Assembly (NCBI GenBank): GCA_963734965.1
Contig: CAVTJK010000004.1
Span: forward strand, 1,736,001-1,800,000
Reading direction: 5' to 3'
DNA from: UBA4742 sp963734965
GTDB lineage: Bacteria > Actinomycetota > Acidimicrobiia > Acidimicrobiales > Acidimicrobilacustridaceae
Length of the DNA: 64,000 nt
How positions within the stretch are numbered: the stretch's first letter is position 1; every line of letters starts with the position of its first letter. The position numbers were made by a program, and so were the translations under genes. Positions 44,837 through 53,017 of the stretch are shown here, in pieces. A model generated the notes under the pieces. That model was not told the origin of the DNA. It saw nothing but the letters and a program-made list of their open reading frames with translations, and did no database searches.

Positions 44837-46424
44837 ATGAGCAACCACGCCCCGCACCAAATCGTCGAGCGACACTGCGACGTCGCCGTCATCGGGGGTT
44901 CGGCCTCCGGGCTGGCCGCGGCGCTCCAGCTCGGCCGCCAGCGCCGGTCCGTGATCGTCGTCGACGCCGGTGAGCCGCGCAACGCGCCCGCCGCCCACGT
45001 GCACAGCTACCTCGGCCATGAAGGGCTGGCGCCGTCGGAGCTGACCGCGATCGCCCGTGAGGAAGTCCGCAGCTACGGCGGAGAGGTCCTGGCCGGTCGA
45101 GCGCAGCGCGTGACCCGCGCCGATCACGACCGCTTCCGGGTGGAGCTCGTCGGCGGTCACTCGATCGTCGCTCGGCGGGTGCTGGCCGCCAGCGGGCTGG
45201 TGGACGACCTCCCCGACATCGAAGGCGTGGCCGACCACTGGGGCCGCGACGTCATCCACTGCCCGTTCTGCCACGGCTACGAGGTCCGCGATCGACGCAT
45301 CGTCCAGATCGTCACCCATCCCATGGGCCTGCACCCCACTCCGCTGTTCCGCCAGCTCAGTGCGCGCCTGACCGTCGTCGTGCACGACGGCGTCGACGCC
45401 GACCCCTCCGCGCTCGATGCTCTGCGGAGCGCTGGCGTGGACGTCGTCCATGCGAACGCCAACCGGGTCGTCGCCGGGGACGACGGGCACCTCGTGGCGG
45501 TCGAGCTCGCCGACGGCCGACGCATCGCGGCCGATGTCGTGGCGGTCGGCCCTCGGTTCCGGGTGCGGGCCGAACCGTTCGAGTCGCTCGGTCTCCGGAC
45601 TTCACCGCACCCGAGTGGACTCGGCGACTTCGTGGAGACCGACGACACCGGACAGACCGCGATACCGGGGCTCTACGCGGCCGGCAACCTCACCGATCCC
45701 AGCCAGCAGGTGTTGCCGGCCGCAGCCGGCGGCAGCCAGGTCGGCGCCATGATCAGCTTCAGCCTCGCCCACGACGACACTGAGGCCGCGGCCCGGCCCT
45801 CGACCAACCAGACCGACTGGGATCACCGCTACGGCACCGACCCGATGTGGAGCGGCAATCCCAACGGCACGCTCGTCGACCAGGTCACCGGGCTCTCCCC
45901 TGGCCGCGCCCTCGACGTCGGGAGCCGGCGAGGGCGCCGACGCCCTCTGGCTGGCCGAACAGGGCTGGTCAGCGACGGCCAGCGACATCTCGACGCGTGC
46001 ACTGGACCGGGCCGCCGCCGAGGCCGGGCGTCGCGGCCTGCGCGTCGAGTGCCTCCACGCCGACGCCAACGGGCTCGGTGCGTTCGAGGCGGAAGCCTTC
46101 GACCTCGTGTCGGCGCAGTACGCATCCATTCCCCGCACCCCCGATCGCCGCGGCGTCCACAACCTGCTGCGCGCCGTGGCTCCGGGCGGCACGCTGCTCG
46201 TGGTGAGCCACGACCTCGAGCCGATGCGCACGCCGATCGACACGCAGACCCAGAGCCGCATCTTCGATCCCGACGCGTACGTCCGGGTCGAGGACTTCAT
46301 CGATGTGCTCGACCATCAGCCAGGATGGACCATCGAGCTCCACGAGAAGCGGCCCCGCCCGGCCGGCGCCACCAGCGCGTCACACCACAGCGACGACATC
46401 GTGCTGCGAGCTGTCAGGCGCTGA
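44837..46424 (+). CDS. Fused thioredoxin-reductase-like oxidoreductase / SAM methyltransferase (one frameshift)
   Basis: 528 residues after repair. N-terminal half: FAD motif DVAVIGGSASGLAAALQLGR, redox pair HCPFCHGYEV (CPFC, about residue 142), and the C-terminal FAD motif GLYAAGNLTDPSQQ. From about residue 315: a class I methyltransferase with WDHRYGTDPMWSGNPN, LDVGAGEGADALWLAEQGW and FDLVSAQYASIPR. One extra base near 45922 breaks the frame inside the SAM-binding motif. The fusion is known in Actinomycetota as a bifunctional protein without a defined substrate. Probably regulated by the divergent XRE-cupin gene. Confidence 0.88.
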
Positions 46425-46449
46425 GCCTGCCGGATCGTCTCGAAAACGA

Positions 46450-46496
46450 GACCTGTCCCTCCCCCGTGCCTGAGGGGCTCGGAGAAGGGACAGGTC
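46450..46496. terminator. Bidirectional terminator hairpin
   Basis: GACCTGTCCCT (46450-46460) pairs perfectly with AGGGACAGGTC (46486-46496), with an inner CCCC/GGGG pairing. It lies between the convergent methyltransferase-fusion and glnA genes. Confidence 0.7.
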
Positions 46497-46541
46497 GGAG
46501 TGGGATGGCGGTCGGTCAGATCGTCCGACCGCTGGTCCGAT

Positions 46542-47978
46542 TCAGATGTCGTAGTACAGCGCGAACTCGTAGGGATGGGGGCGCAGGCGCAGGGCGTCGA
46601 TCTCGTTGATGCGCTTGTAGTCGATCCACGTCTCGATCAGATCGTCGGTGAACACCCCACCGGCGGTCAGGTAGTCGTGGTCGTCCTCGAGCGCCTCGAG
46701 CGCCTTGTCGAGCGACGCCGGGACCTGCGGCACCTGGGCCAGCTCCTCGGGCGGCAGGTCGTAGAGGTCCTTGTCGACCGGGGCCGGCGGCTCGATGCGG
46801 TTGGCGATGCCGTCGAGGCCGGCCATCATCATGGCCGAGAAGGCCAGGAACGGGTTCGACGTGCTGTCGGGGCAGCGGAACTCGACGCGCTTGGCCTTGG
46901 GGCTCTGCGAGGCGAGCGGGATGCGGCACGACGCCGACCGGTTGCGCTGGCTGTAGACCAGGTTGACCGGCGCCTCGTAGCCCGGCACCAGCCGCTTGAA
47001 GCTGTTGGTCGTCGGGTTGGTGAAGGCGATGACCGAGTGGGCGTGGTGCAGCAGACCACCGATGTACCAGCGGGCCGTGTCGCTCAGCCCGGCGTAGCCG
47101 GCCTCGTCGTAGAACAGCGGCTCGCCGCCCTTCCAGAGCGACTGGTGGGTGTGCATGCCCGAGCCGTTGTCCTCGAAGATGGGCTTGGGCATGAAGGTGA
47201 GCGACTTGCCCGCGTTCCACGCCACGCCCTTGAGGATGTACTTGAACATGAACAGCTGGTCGGCCATGCGCAGCAACGTGTTGAACTTCATGCCGATCTC
47301 GCCCTGGCCACCGCTGGCCACCTCGTGGTGGTGCAGCTCGGTCTCGATGCCGCACTGGTGCAGCGTGGCGGCCATGTCCGACCGCATGTCCTGGTAGTGG
47401 TCCATCGGCGGCACCGGGAAGTAGCCCTGCTTGGTGCGAGGCTTGTAGCCCAGGTTGGGGCCCTCGTCGGCCCCCGTGTTCCAGGTGCCCTCGGTCGAGT
47501 TGACGTAGTAATAGGACGAGTTGCCGGTCGTGTCGAACCGCACGTCGTCGAAGATGAAGAACTCGGGCTCGGGCCCGAAGTAGGCCGTGTCGGCGATGCC
47601 CGTCGACTTGAGGTAGGCCTCGGCCTTCTGGGCGACGTAGCGAGGATCACGGCTGTACTGCTCGCCGGTGACCGGGTCGGCGACGAAGCAGTGGAGCACG
47701 CCGGTCTTGCGCTTGTAGAAGGGGTCGACGTAGAAGGTGTCGGGATCGGCGATGAGCACCATGTCGGATTCCTGGATCTGCTGGAACCCGCGGATCGACG
47801 ACCCGTCGAAGCCGTGACCGTCGGTGAACTGACCCTCGTCGAGCAGGTTCGCCGGGATGGTCACGTGCTGGCAGACGCCGGGCAGATCTGAGAAGCGGAA
47901 GTCGATGAACTCGAGCCCTTCGGACTTGACCTGGGCGAGAACTTCGTCGGGAGTGCTTTCGGGCACGGGTTCCTCCAT
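46542..47978 (-). CDS. glnA: Glutamine synthetase type I, adenylylatable
   Basis: 478 residues; makes glutamine from glutamate, ammonia and ATP in a dodecamer. It has GFDGSSIRGF, FGPEPEFFIFDD, the ATP-binding GSGMHTHQSLWK, NRSASCRIP and, near residue 405, the adenylylation loop DKDLYDLPPEE with the target Tyr. That marks the GlnE-regulated GSI-beta class. ATG 47978 is used; GTG 47966, 5 nt after an internal GGAGGA, is an alternative. Shares a 219-nt divergent region with a second glnA. Confidence 0.97.
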   Translation of the reverse strand: MEEPVPESTPDEVLAQVKSEGLEFIDFRFSDLPGVCQHVTIPANLLDEGQFTDGHGFDGSSIRGFQQIQESDMVLIADPDTFYVDPFYKRKTGVLHCFVADPVTGEQYSRDPRYVAQKAEAYLKSTGIADTAYFGPEPEFFIFDDVRFDTTGNSSYYYVNSTEGTWNTGADEGPNLGYKPRTKQGYFPVPPMDHYQDMRSDMAATLHQCGIETELHHHEVASGGQGEIGMKFNTLLRMADQLFMFKYILKGVAWNAGKSLTFMPKPIFEDNGSGMHTHQSLWKGGEPLFYDEAGYAGLSDTARWYIGGLLHHAHSVIAFTNPTTNSFKRLVPGYEAPVNLVYSQRNRSASCRIPLASQSPKAKRVEFRCPDSTSNPFLAFSAMMMAGLDGIANRIEPPAPVDKDLYDLPPEELAQVPQVPASLDKALEALEDDHDYLTAGGVFTDDLIETWIDYKRINEIDALRLRPHPYEFALYYDI

Positions 47979-48197
47979 TGCGTGGTGCTGTATCGGCCGG
48001 ATGGGACACTAGCGACTCGAACCGGGCCGGTCGCCCGGTCGTTACGGCTGAGCTCGTCACCGGCCGCGACGAGGCGGTCGGCGGGCTGTCGCCACGTTCA
48101 CAGTGAGCGGTTTCTCGGCCGTTGCGCCTATGTGAACGCTCCATGAACCGGTATGGCGGTTGGACGGAGGGCCCCTGGCCCGTGGGAACATGCTCGG
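47979..48197. promoter_or_regulatory. Divergent glnA/glnA2 regulatory region
   Basis: The 219-nt spacer holds a perfect 8-bp inverted repeat CGTTCACA (48095-48102) / TGTGAACG (48131-48138), with further GTTGC and GAACC elements at about 11-12-bp steps between 48096 and 48148. This recalls the repeated GTnAC/GAAAC boxes of GlnR, and a GlnR homologue lies downstream. Binding is inference. Confidence 0.4.
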
Positions 48198-49532
48198 ATG
48201 GAACGCCAGCAGGACTACGTGTTGCGCACCGTCGAAGAACGCGGCGTGCGGTTAATCCGTCTGTGGTTCACCGACGTCTTGGGCCAGCTCAAGTCGGTCG
48301 CCATCTCGCCCGCCGAGCTCGAGACCGCCTTCGACGAGGGGATGCACTTCGACGGCTCGGCCATCGACGGCTTCAGCCGCGTCCAGGAGAGCGACGTGCT
48401 GGCCAAGCCCGATCCCAACAGCTTCGAGCTGTTGCCCTGGGCCAAGGGCGACGACCCGTCGGCGCGGATGTTCTGCGACATCTACAACCACGACGGGGAA
48501 CCCTTCGAGGGCGATCCCCGCCAGGTGCTCAAGCGCAACCTCGACAAGGCCCGCGAACAGGGCTTCTCGTTCTACGTCGCCCCTGAGATGGAGTTCTTCT
48601 ACTTCGGCGACGGCGACCCCTCGCATCCGCCGACGCTGCTCGACTCGGGTTCGTACTTCGACCTGACGACCGCCGATGTGGCCAGCGACCTGCGCAAGCG
48701 CACGATCCACATGCTCGAGGCCATGGGCATCCCCGTCGAGTACTCGTTCCACGAGGACGCGCCGAGCCAACACGAGATCGACCTGCGCTACACCGACGCG
48801 CTGTCGATGGCCGACAACGTGATGACCTTCCGGCTCGTCGTGCGCGAGATCGCCCTCGAGCAGGGCGCCTACGCGACCTTCATGCCCAAGCCGATATCGG
48901 GCGTGCAGGGATCGGGGATGCACACCCACATGTCGTTGTTCGAGGGCGACACCAATGCCTTCCACGAGCCGGGCGATCCGTTCGGCCTGTCCAAGGTGGC
49001 GCGTGGATTCATCGCCGGCCTGATGGTGCACGCACCCGAGATCACGGCTGTGACCAACCAACTGGTCAACTCGTACAAGCGCCTGATCGGTCTCGACGAG
49101 GCTCCCGGCTATGTGACCTGGGCCCGCAACAACCGCTCGGCGCTCATCCGGGTGCCGCTGACCAAGCCCGGCAAGCAGGCATCGACCCGGATCGAGTACC
49201 GCTCACCGGACCCGTCGTGCAACCCGTACCTGGCCTTCTCGGTGCTGCTGGCGGCCGGGCTGCGCGGGATCCGTGAGGGCTACGAGCTGCCGCCCGAGGC
49301 CTCGACCAACGTCTTCGAGCTCACCGCCGAAGAGCGCGCCGCCGAGGGGATCCGGGCGTTGCCCCAGTCGTTGAGCGAAGCGCTCGACGTGATGGAGACC
49401 TCCGAGCTGGTCGCCGAGTGCCTCGGTGAGCACATCTTCGAATGGTTCCTGCGCAACAAGCGCGTCGAGTGGTTCGAATACAAGACCCAGGTGAGCCAGT
49501 TCGAGCTCGACCGCTACCTGCCCAACTGGTGA
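48198..49532 (+). CDS. Glutamine synthetase type I, non-adenylylated paralogue
   Basis: 444 residues, shorter than the neighbouring GlnA as in the GSI-alpha/GlnA2-like class. Motifs: HFDGSAIDGFSRVQESD, VAPEMEFFYFGDG, HEDAPSQHEIDLRY, the ATP loop GSGMHTHMSLFEG and NRSALIRVP. At the adenylylation position the loop reads NVFELTAEE, Phe instead of Tyr, so GlnE cannot modify it. It may make glutamine constitutively or use another amine. The downstream GlnR-like gene overlaps its stop (GTGA). Confidence 0.93.
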   Translation: MERQQDYVLRTVEERGVRLIRLWFTDVLGQLKSVAISPAELETAFDEGMHFDGSAIDGFSRVQESDVLAKPDPNSFELLPWAKGDDPSARMFCDIYNHDGEPFEGDPRQVLKRNLDKAREQGFSFYVAPEMEFFYFGDGDPSHPPTLLDSGSYFDLTTADVASDLRKRTIHMLEAMGIPVEYSFHEDAPSQHEIDLRYTDALSMADNVMTFRLVVREIALEQGAYATFMPKPISGVQGSGMHTHMSLFEGDTNAFHEPGDPFGLSKVARGFIAGLMVHAPEITAVTNQLVNSYKRLIGLDEAPGYVTWARNNRSALIRVPLTKPGKQASTRIEYRSPDPSCNPYLAFSVLLAAGLRGIREGYELPPEASTNVFELTAEERAAEGIRALPQSLSEALDVMETSELVAECLGEHIFEWFLRNKRVEWFEYKTQVSQFELDRYLPNW

Positions 49533-50230
49533 ACGACAGCGCCCTTTTCATGGAACCTCTGCTTCTCTTCCCCGATCCCGCGCCCCCTGAGCTGGCCCAG
49601 GCCCTCGACCTCGGCGGCTACCCCTGGAAGGCGGTGGCCGACGAGACGGCGGTCAACCGCGCCGAGCCCGAGGACGGCTGGGCCGGAGCCATCATCTGCG
49701 CCGACGCCGACCCCGACGGCGCCTTCGCCCTGTGTCGGTCGCTCCGCAAGCGCGACCTGCCCCTCGAACCCGTGCTCCTGCTCGTGTCGGGCACCCAGCT
49801 CGGCGACCTCGAGCTGCGCGACGACCTGTTCGACGACTTCTGCCTGGCGCCGTTCCATCCCCGCGAGCTCGAGGCGCGCCTCAAGCACCTCTTCTGGCGC
49901 ACGGGTCGGGGCACGCGGCCCGACCTGGTCGAGTACGGCGACCTGATCCTCAACCTCGAGACCTACCAGGCCGCCATCTCGGGCGAGCCGCTCGACCTCA
50001 CCTACATGGAGTACGAGCTGCTCAAGTTCCTGTCATCGCACCCGGGCAAGGTCTTCACGCGGGAGACGCTGCTGTCGAGGGTCTGGGGCTACGAGTACTA
50101 CGGCGGCGCCCGCACCGTCGATGTCCATGTGCGCCGCCTGCGCGCCAAGCTCGGCGAGGAGCACGCCAACCTCATCCAGACCGTTCGCTCGGTCGGCTAC
50201 CGCTTCGGCCAGTCCCGCTGGAGTCTCTGA
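49529..50230 (+). CDS. glnR: GlnR-like orphan response regulator
   Basis: 233 residues from GTG 49529, which overlaps the glnA-type stop. The N-terminal receiver-like domain is atypical: no acidic pair or TA motif is seen, only AIICADADPDGAF. The C-terminal winged helix is close to GlnR: LDLTYMEYELLKFLSSHPGK, VWGYEYYGGARTVDVHVRRL and TVRSVGYRFG. In other Actinomycetota GlnR activates nitrogen-assimilation genes, and the location next to two glnA genes fits. A terminator follows. Confidence 0.88.
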   Translation: MNDSALFMEPLLLFPDPAPPELAQALDLGGYPWKAVADETAVNRAEPEDGWAGAIICADADPDGAFALCRSLRKRDLPLEPVLLLVSGTQLGDLELRDDLFDDFCLAPFHPRELEARLKHLFWRTGRGTRPDLVEYGDLILNLETYQAAISGEPLDLTYMEYELLKFLSSHPGKVFTRETLLSRVWGYEYYGGARTVDVHVRRLRAKLGEEHANLIQTVRSVGYRFGQSRWSL

Positions 50231-50320
50231 TACTTGGGCTCTGGTCGGGCAAGCCTCCCGCCGCCCGCTTCGCCATCCTCGTCCGGGCCGAGTGAGCGGC
50301 TCCGCCGTGATCGTCAAACG

Positions 50321-50352
50321 GTTGAGGGCCTCCCCGAAGGGAGGCCCTCAAC
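50321..50352. terminator. Terminator hairpin, 14-bp perfect stem with CGAA loop
   Basis: GTTGAGGGCCTCCC-CGAA-GGGAGGCCCTCAAC between the convergent glnR-like and csp genes; it can serve both directions. Confidence 0.85.
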
Positions 50353-50370
50353 GCTCACGATGGGTGCAGT

Positions 50371-50571
50371 TCAAACGAGCTTGACGTCCTGCGCCTGCTC
50401 GCCCTTGGGACCCGTTGTCACCTCGAACTCCACGGCCTGACCCTCTTCGAGCGAGCGATAGCCCGTCGCCTGGATCGCGCTGTAGTGCACGAACACGTCG
50501 GCGCCGCCCTCCCGAGAGATGAAGCCGTAGCCTTTCTCGGCGTTGAACCATTTCACGGTACCGGAAGCCAA
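50371..50571 (-). CDS. cspA: Cold-shock domain protein
   Basis: 66 residues, a single cold-shock domain with the RNA-binding motifs KGYGFI (RNP1) and VFVHYS (RNP2), opening GTVKWFNAEKG. It acts as an RNA chaperone. The first codon is TTG (50571) with AAGGGG about 7 nt upstream. Confidence 0.97.
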   Translation of the reverse strand: MASGTVKWFNAEKGYGFISREGGADVFVHYSAIQATGYRSLEEGQAVEFEVTTGPKGEQAQDVKLV

Positions 50572-50707
50572 TCCGATCCCCTTTCTGGACTGCGGGGTCG
50601 GATGAAACCGGGTCCCTGCTGTTTGCCTGTTACGCCCGAAAGGCTACATCGCTGGCATGTCCTGGCAAGGATTTGTCACGGCGCTCGGCGAGAACCCACC
50701 GAGGGGT

Positions 50708-50863
50708 TCAGCGGCCCAGTTCGAGATATTCGCTGTCGACGAACTCGGCGTCGACGTCGCGTTGGCCGAGATAGCCGATGATGGCCGCCATGACGGCGCC
50801 CGACAGCGCAACGATCACGGGGAACAGGAGCAGGATCACGACGATGATGATGCCTCCGGCCAT
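50708..50863 (-). CDS. Small membrane protein of 51 residues
   Basis: Starts MAGGIIIVVILLLFPVIVAL, one or two membrane passes (GAVMAAIIGYL), then a charged tail with DVDAEFVDSEYLELGR. It is downstream of the RidA-like gene on the same strand. Short proteins of this form are common in actinobacteria; function unknown. Composition (a hydrophobic block then an acidic tail, ending exactly at TGA) supports a real gene. Confidence 0.6.
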   Translation of the reverse strand: MAGGIIIVVILLLFPVIVALSGAVMAAIIGYLGQRDVDAEFVDSEYLELGR

Positions 50864-50926
50864 CCGTTCATCCAATCATGTCGGCGCCCGTGGGCCAAGC
50901 TCTTGGCTCCAGCCGGGGTGCCGGCG

Positions 50927-51280
50927 TCATGACCCGGTGTGGGCCCAGGCCTCGATCTCGACCAACGCCACGAGCGGCAACTCGCTGACGGCGAAGGCCG
51001 AACGAGCGGGGTAGGGCTCGGAGAACATCTCGGCGTAGACCTCGTTCATCAACTGGTAGTCGCGCATGTGCCGCAGGAACACCGTCGTCTTGCGCACGTC
51101 GCGCAACGACGCGCCCTCGGTGGCCAAGAGGGTCGACATGTTGACCAGCGCCTGCCGGAACTCGGCCTGCACCCCTCCGGGAACCAGGGCATCGCCCACC
51201 AATCCGACCTGGCCCGAGACGATCAGCCAGTCGCCGGCACGCACGATCGGGGAGTACGGAGGGCGGGCTGGTGGGGTCAC
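50927..51280 (-). CDS. RidA-family (YjgF/YER057c) deaminase
   Basis: 117 residues: YSPIVRAGDWLIVSGQVG near the N-terminus, TVFLRHMRDYQLMNEVY in the middle, and the Arg-containing active-site segment YPARSAFAVSELP followed by ALVEIEAWA. RidA hydrolyses reactive enamine/imine intermediates from pyridoxal-phosphate enzymes. The GTG start is preceded by GAGGAG. Downstream is the small membrane protein gene. Confidence 0.93.
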   Translation of the reverse strand: MTPPARPPYSPIVRAGDWLIVSGQVGLVGDALVPGGVQAEFRQALVNMSTLLATEGASLRDVRKTTVFLRHMRDYQLMNEVYAEMFSEPYPARSAFAVSELPLVALVEIEAWAHTGS

Positions 51281-51361
51281 AGGTGGTCTCCTCGGTCGGG
51301 CGAGCCCCGATGATCGCAGGCTTGCCGGACCCCTGCCTGACCCGACGTGGGTGAGGCGCGC

Positions 51362-52951
51362 TCAGCGGCGCACCATGATGCCGGTCGGCCACTCCGGTGC
51401 CAGATCCTGGCGACGCCAGACCGCCAGTGCCACGGCGGCGAACACGGCGTCGCCGACTCGGACCGCAGGCCTGGCGCGCTCGGTCGCCGATCGGTCGATG
51501 TCGATCTGGATGGCGGGCGTGTCGACGGCGCGCAGGACGCCGAACGACCGGATCGTCAGGTCGTGGATCTGCCCGTCGGGGTCGACGGCCAGGGCCTCGG
51601 AGGTCACCCAGCTGAGGGCCATGTGGGCCGCCCCCGTGGCATATGAGCGCAGCACCGTCTCGTCGAGCGGATCGCCGGCGGCGACGTGGACGCGAACCGT
51701 GCCGTCGGGGTCCATCGTGGCCTCGGCCTGACCCCCATCCGGCGCCCGCACCGGTCCGGCTCGACCGGTCGCCGCCGCCAGCAGGATCGTGGCCTCGGCC
51801 CAGCCGGCGGCACGCGGATGCACCGACGTGGCCGGTCCGGGTACGACCACCTCGACGACCTCGAGCCCGGGTGCCGCCCGCCGGATCGCTTCGGCCACTC
51901 CCGGCGTCTCGGCGACGCGCATCACTCCGGTGCCATCGGCGCGGATGCCGGCGGCGATCGGGGGTCGTTTGGGGCCGAGCCGGACGGTGTCCTCGCGTGA
52001 CAGGACGACGAGGACCGCGCGCCCATGTCGGTCGGCCAGTTGACGCGCCGCGGCCGGCGCCACCGAACCCACCTTGCCGCCGAAGGCGCCGCCGTTGGCC
52101 AGCGGCGACGCCGGCTCGCCCCCCGGCTCGCACCACGACGCGTCCGGTTCGAGGTAGGCGGGCTCGACCCATGAGGTCCTCAGGGTGAGATCCCAGGGGC
52201 CGGCCGGAAGCTCGAGGGGAGGCGACGCCGCCACGGTCGTGCGCCGACCCTGCACGCGATCGGCCAGCGAGCGGGCGTCGGACAAGGTCTCCGCGACGGA
52301 CCAGCCTCCGGAGCCGTCGGGCACGGCCACCAGAGCGTCGTCGGGCGCGGTGTCGGCGGCGAAGCCACCGCCGCCCAGGACCACGGCGGCGTCGACCAGT
52401 TGGGGCTCGCCGCCTTCGAGTGCGGCGCGACGAGCGGCGCCGCCCAGATCGCGACCGGGCGCGCTCGATGACCGGGCCCCGGTGGTGACCTGCTCGAAGG
52501 CGTCGACGATCGTGCGCCACCCCGTGCAGCGGCAGAGGTGAGCGAGCAGGGCCTGCTCGGCGGCAGCCACGCCGGCCGACGGATCCTTGGCCCGCAGTCC
52601 CTCCAGCCGCACGATGATGCCGGGTGTGCAGAAGCCGCACTGGCTGCCGCCGGAGGCAAGCAGTGCGTCGGACCAACGATCGCGGATCTCGGCGGAGAGC
52701 CCGTCGAGGGTCGTGACCGCGCGATTGGCCACCCGTCGGGCCGGAGTCACGCAGGCGACCCGGGGGGACCCGTCGACCAGCACGGTGCAGCAACCGCACT
52801 GGCCCTGCGGGCTGCAACCATCCTTGGCCGAGCGACAACCGAGGTCCTCCCGCAGCAGATCGAGCAGCGAGACCCCACGGTCGGGCACGATCACGGCCAC
52901 ACCGTCGACCACCAACTCGAGCTGGGCCCGGCCGGGCGGGGCGACGCTCAT
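51362..52951 (-). CDS. Truncated molybdenum hydroxylase-like fusion: 2Fe-2S subunit plus partial Mo domain
   Basis: 529 residues. N-terminal 160: a complete xanthine-dehydrogenase-type iron-sulfur subunit with C-R-S-A-K-D-G-C, QCGCCTVLVDG, QCGFCTPG and HLCRCTGW (eight Cys for two clusters). After a linker comes a shortened molybdopterin-domain region with NGGAFGGKVGSVAPAAA and SREDTVRLGPKRPP, and the end SFGVLRAVDTPAIQID and QDLAPEWPTGI. The Mo domain is about 350 instead of roughly 750 residues, so most of the substrate and cofactor pocket is gone. A short leaderless upstream frame overlaps its ATG. Confidence 0.75.
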   Translation of the reverse strand: MSVAPPGRAQLELVVDGVAVIVPDRGVSLLDLLREDLGCRSAKDGCSPQGQCGCCTVLVDGSPRVACVTPARRVANRAVTTLDGLSAEIRDRWSDALLASGGSQCGFCTPGIIVRLEGLRAKDPSAGVAAAEQALLAHLCRCTGWRTIVDAFEQVTTGARSSSAPGRDLGGAARRAALEGGEPQLVDAAVVLGGGGFAADTAPDDALVAVPDGSGGWSVAETLSDARSLADRVQGRRTTVAASPPLELPAGPWDLTLRTSWVEPAYLEPDASWCEPGGEPASPLANGGAFGGKVGSVAPAAARQLADRHGRAVLVVLSREDTVRLGPKRPPIAAGIRADGTGVMRVAETPGVAEAIRRAAPGLEVVEVVVPGPATSVHPRAAGWAEATILLAAATGRAGPVRAPDGGQAEATMDPDGTVRVHVAAGDPLDETVLRSYATGAAHMALSWVTSEALAVDPDGQIHDLTIRSFGVLRAVDTPAIQIDIDRSATERARPAVRVGDAVFAAVALAVWRRQDLAPEWPTGIMVRR

Positions 52952-52992
52952 CGCCGCGGCATCGAAGGACGGGGGCGATGGTCGATGGGCAC
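52948..52992 (-). CDS. Leaderless 14-residue upstream peptide overlapping the 2Fe-2S gene
   Basis: GTG 52992 is 7 nt after TAACCT (53005-53000). The frame encodes MPIDHRPRPSMPRR and ends in TGA 52950-52948, which overlaps the ATG at 52951 (ATGA). This arrangement allows coupled translation of a gene that otherwise lacks a Shine-Dalgarno. Confidence 0.5.
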   Translation of the reverse strand: MPIDHRPRPSMPRR

Positions 52993-52999
52993 GGTGGTC

Positions 53000-53009
53000 A
53001 GGTTAGGTT
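53000..53009. promoter_or_regulatory. Overlapping divergent -10 elements
   Basis: TAACCT on the minus strand (53005-53000) and TAGGTT on the plus strand (53004-53009) share two bases. They serve the 2Fe-2S gene and the Tat lipoprotein gene respectively, so the two promoters must compete. The sequence AGGTTAGGTT weakly resembles half of an IdeR box. Confidence 0.45.
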
Positions 53010-53017
53010 TCTCGGCG

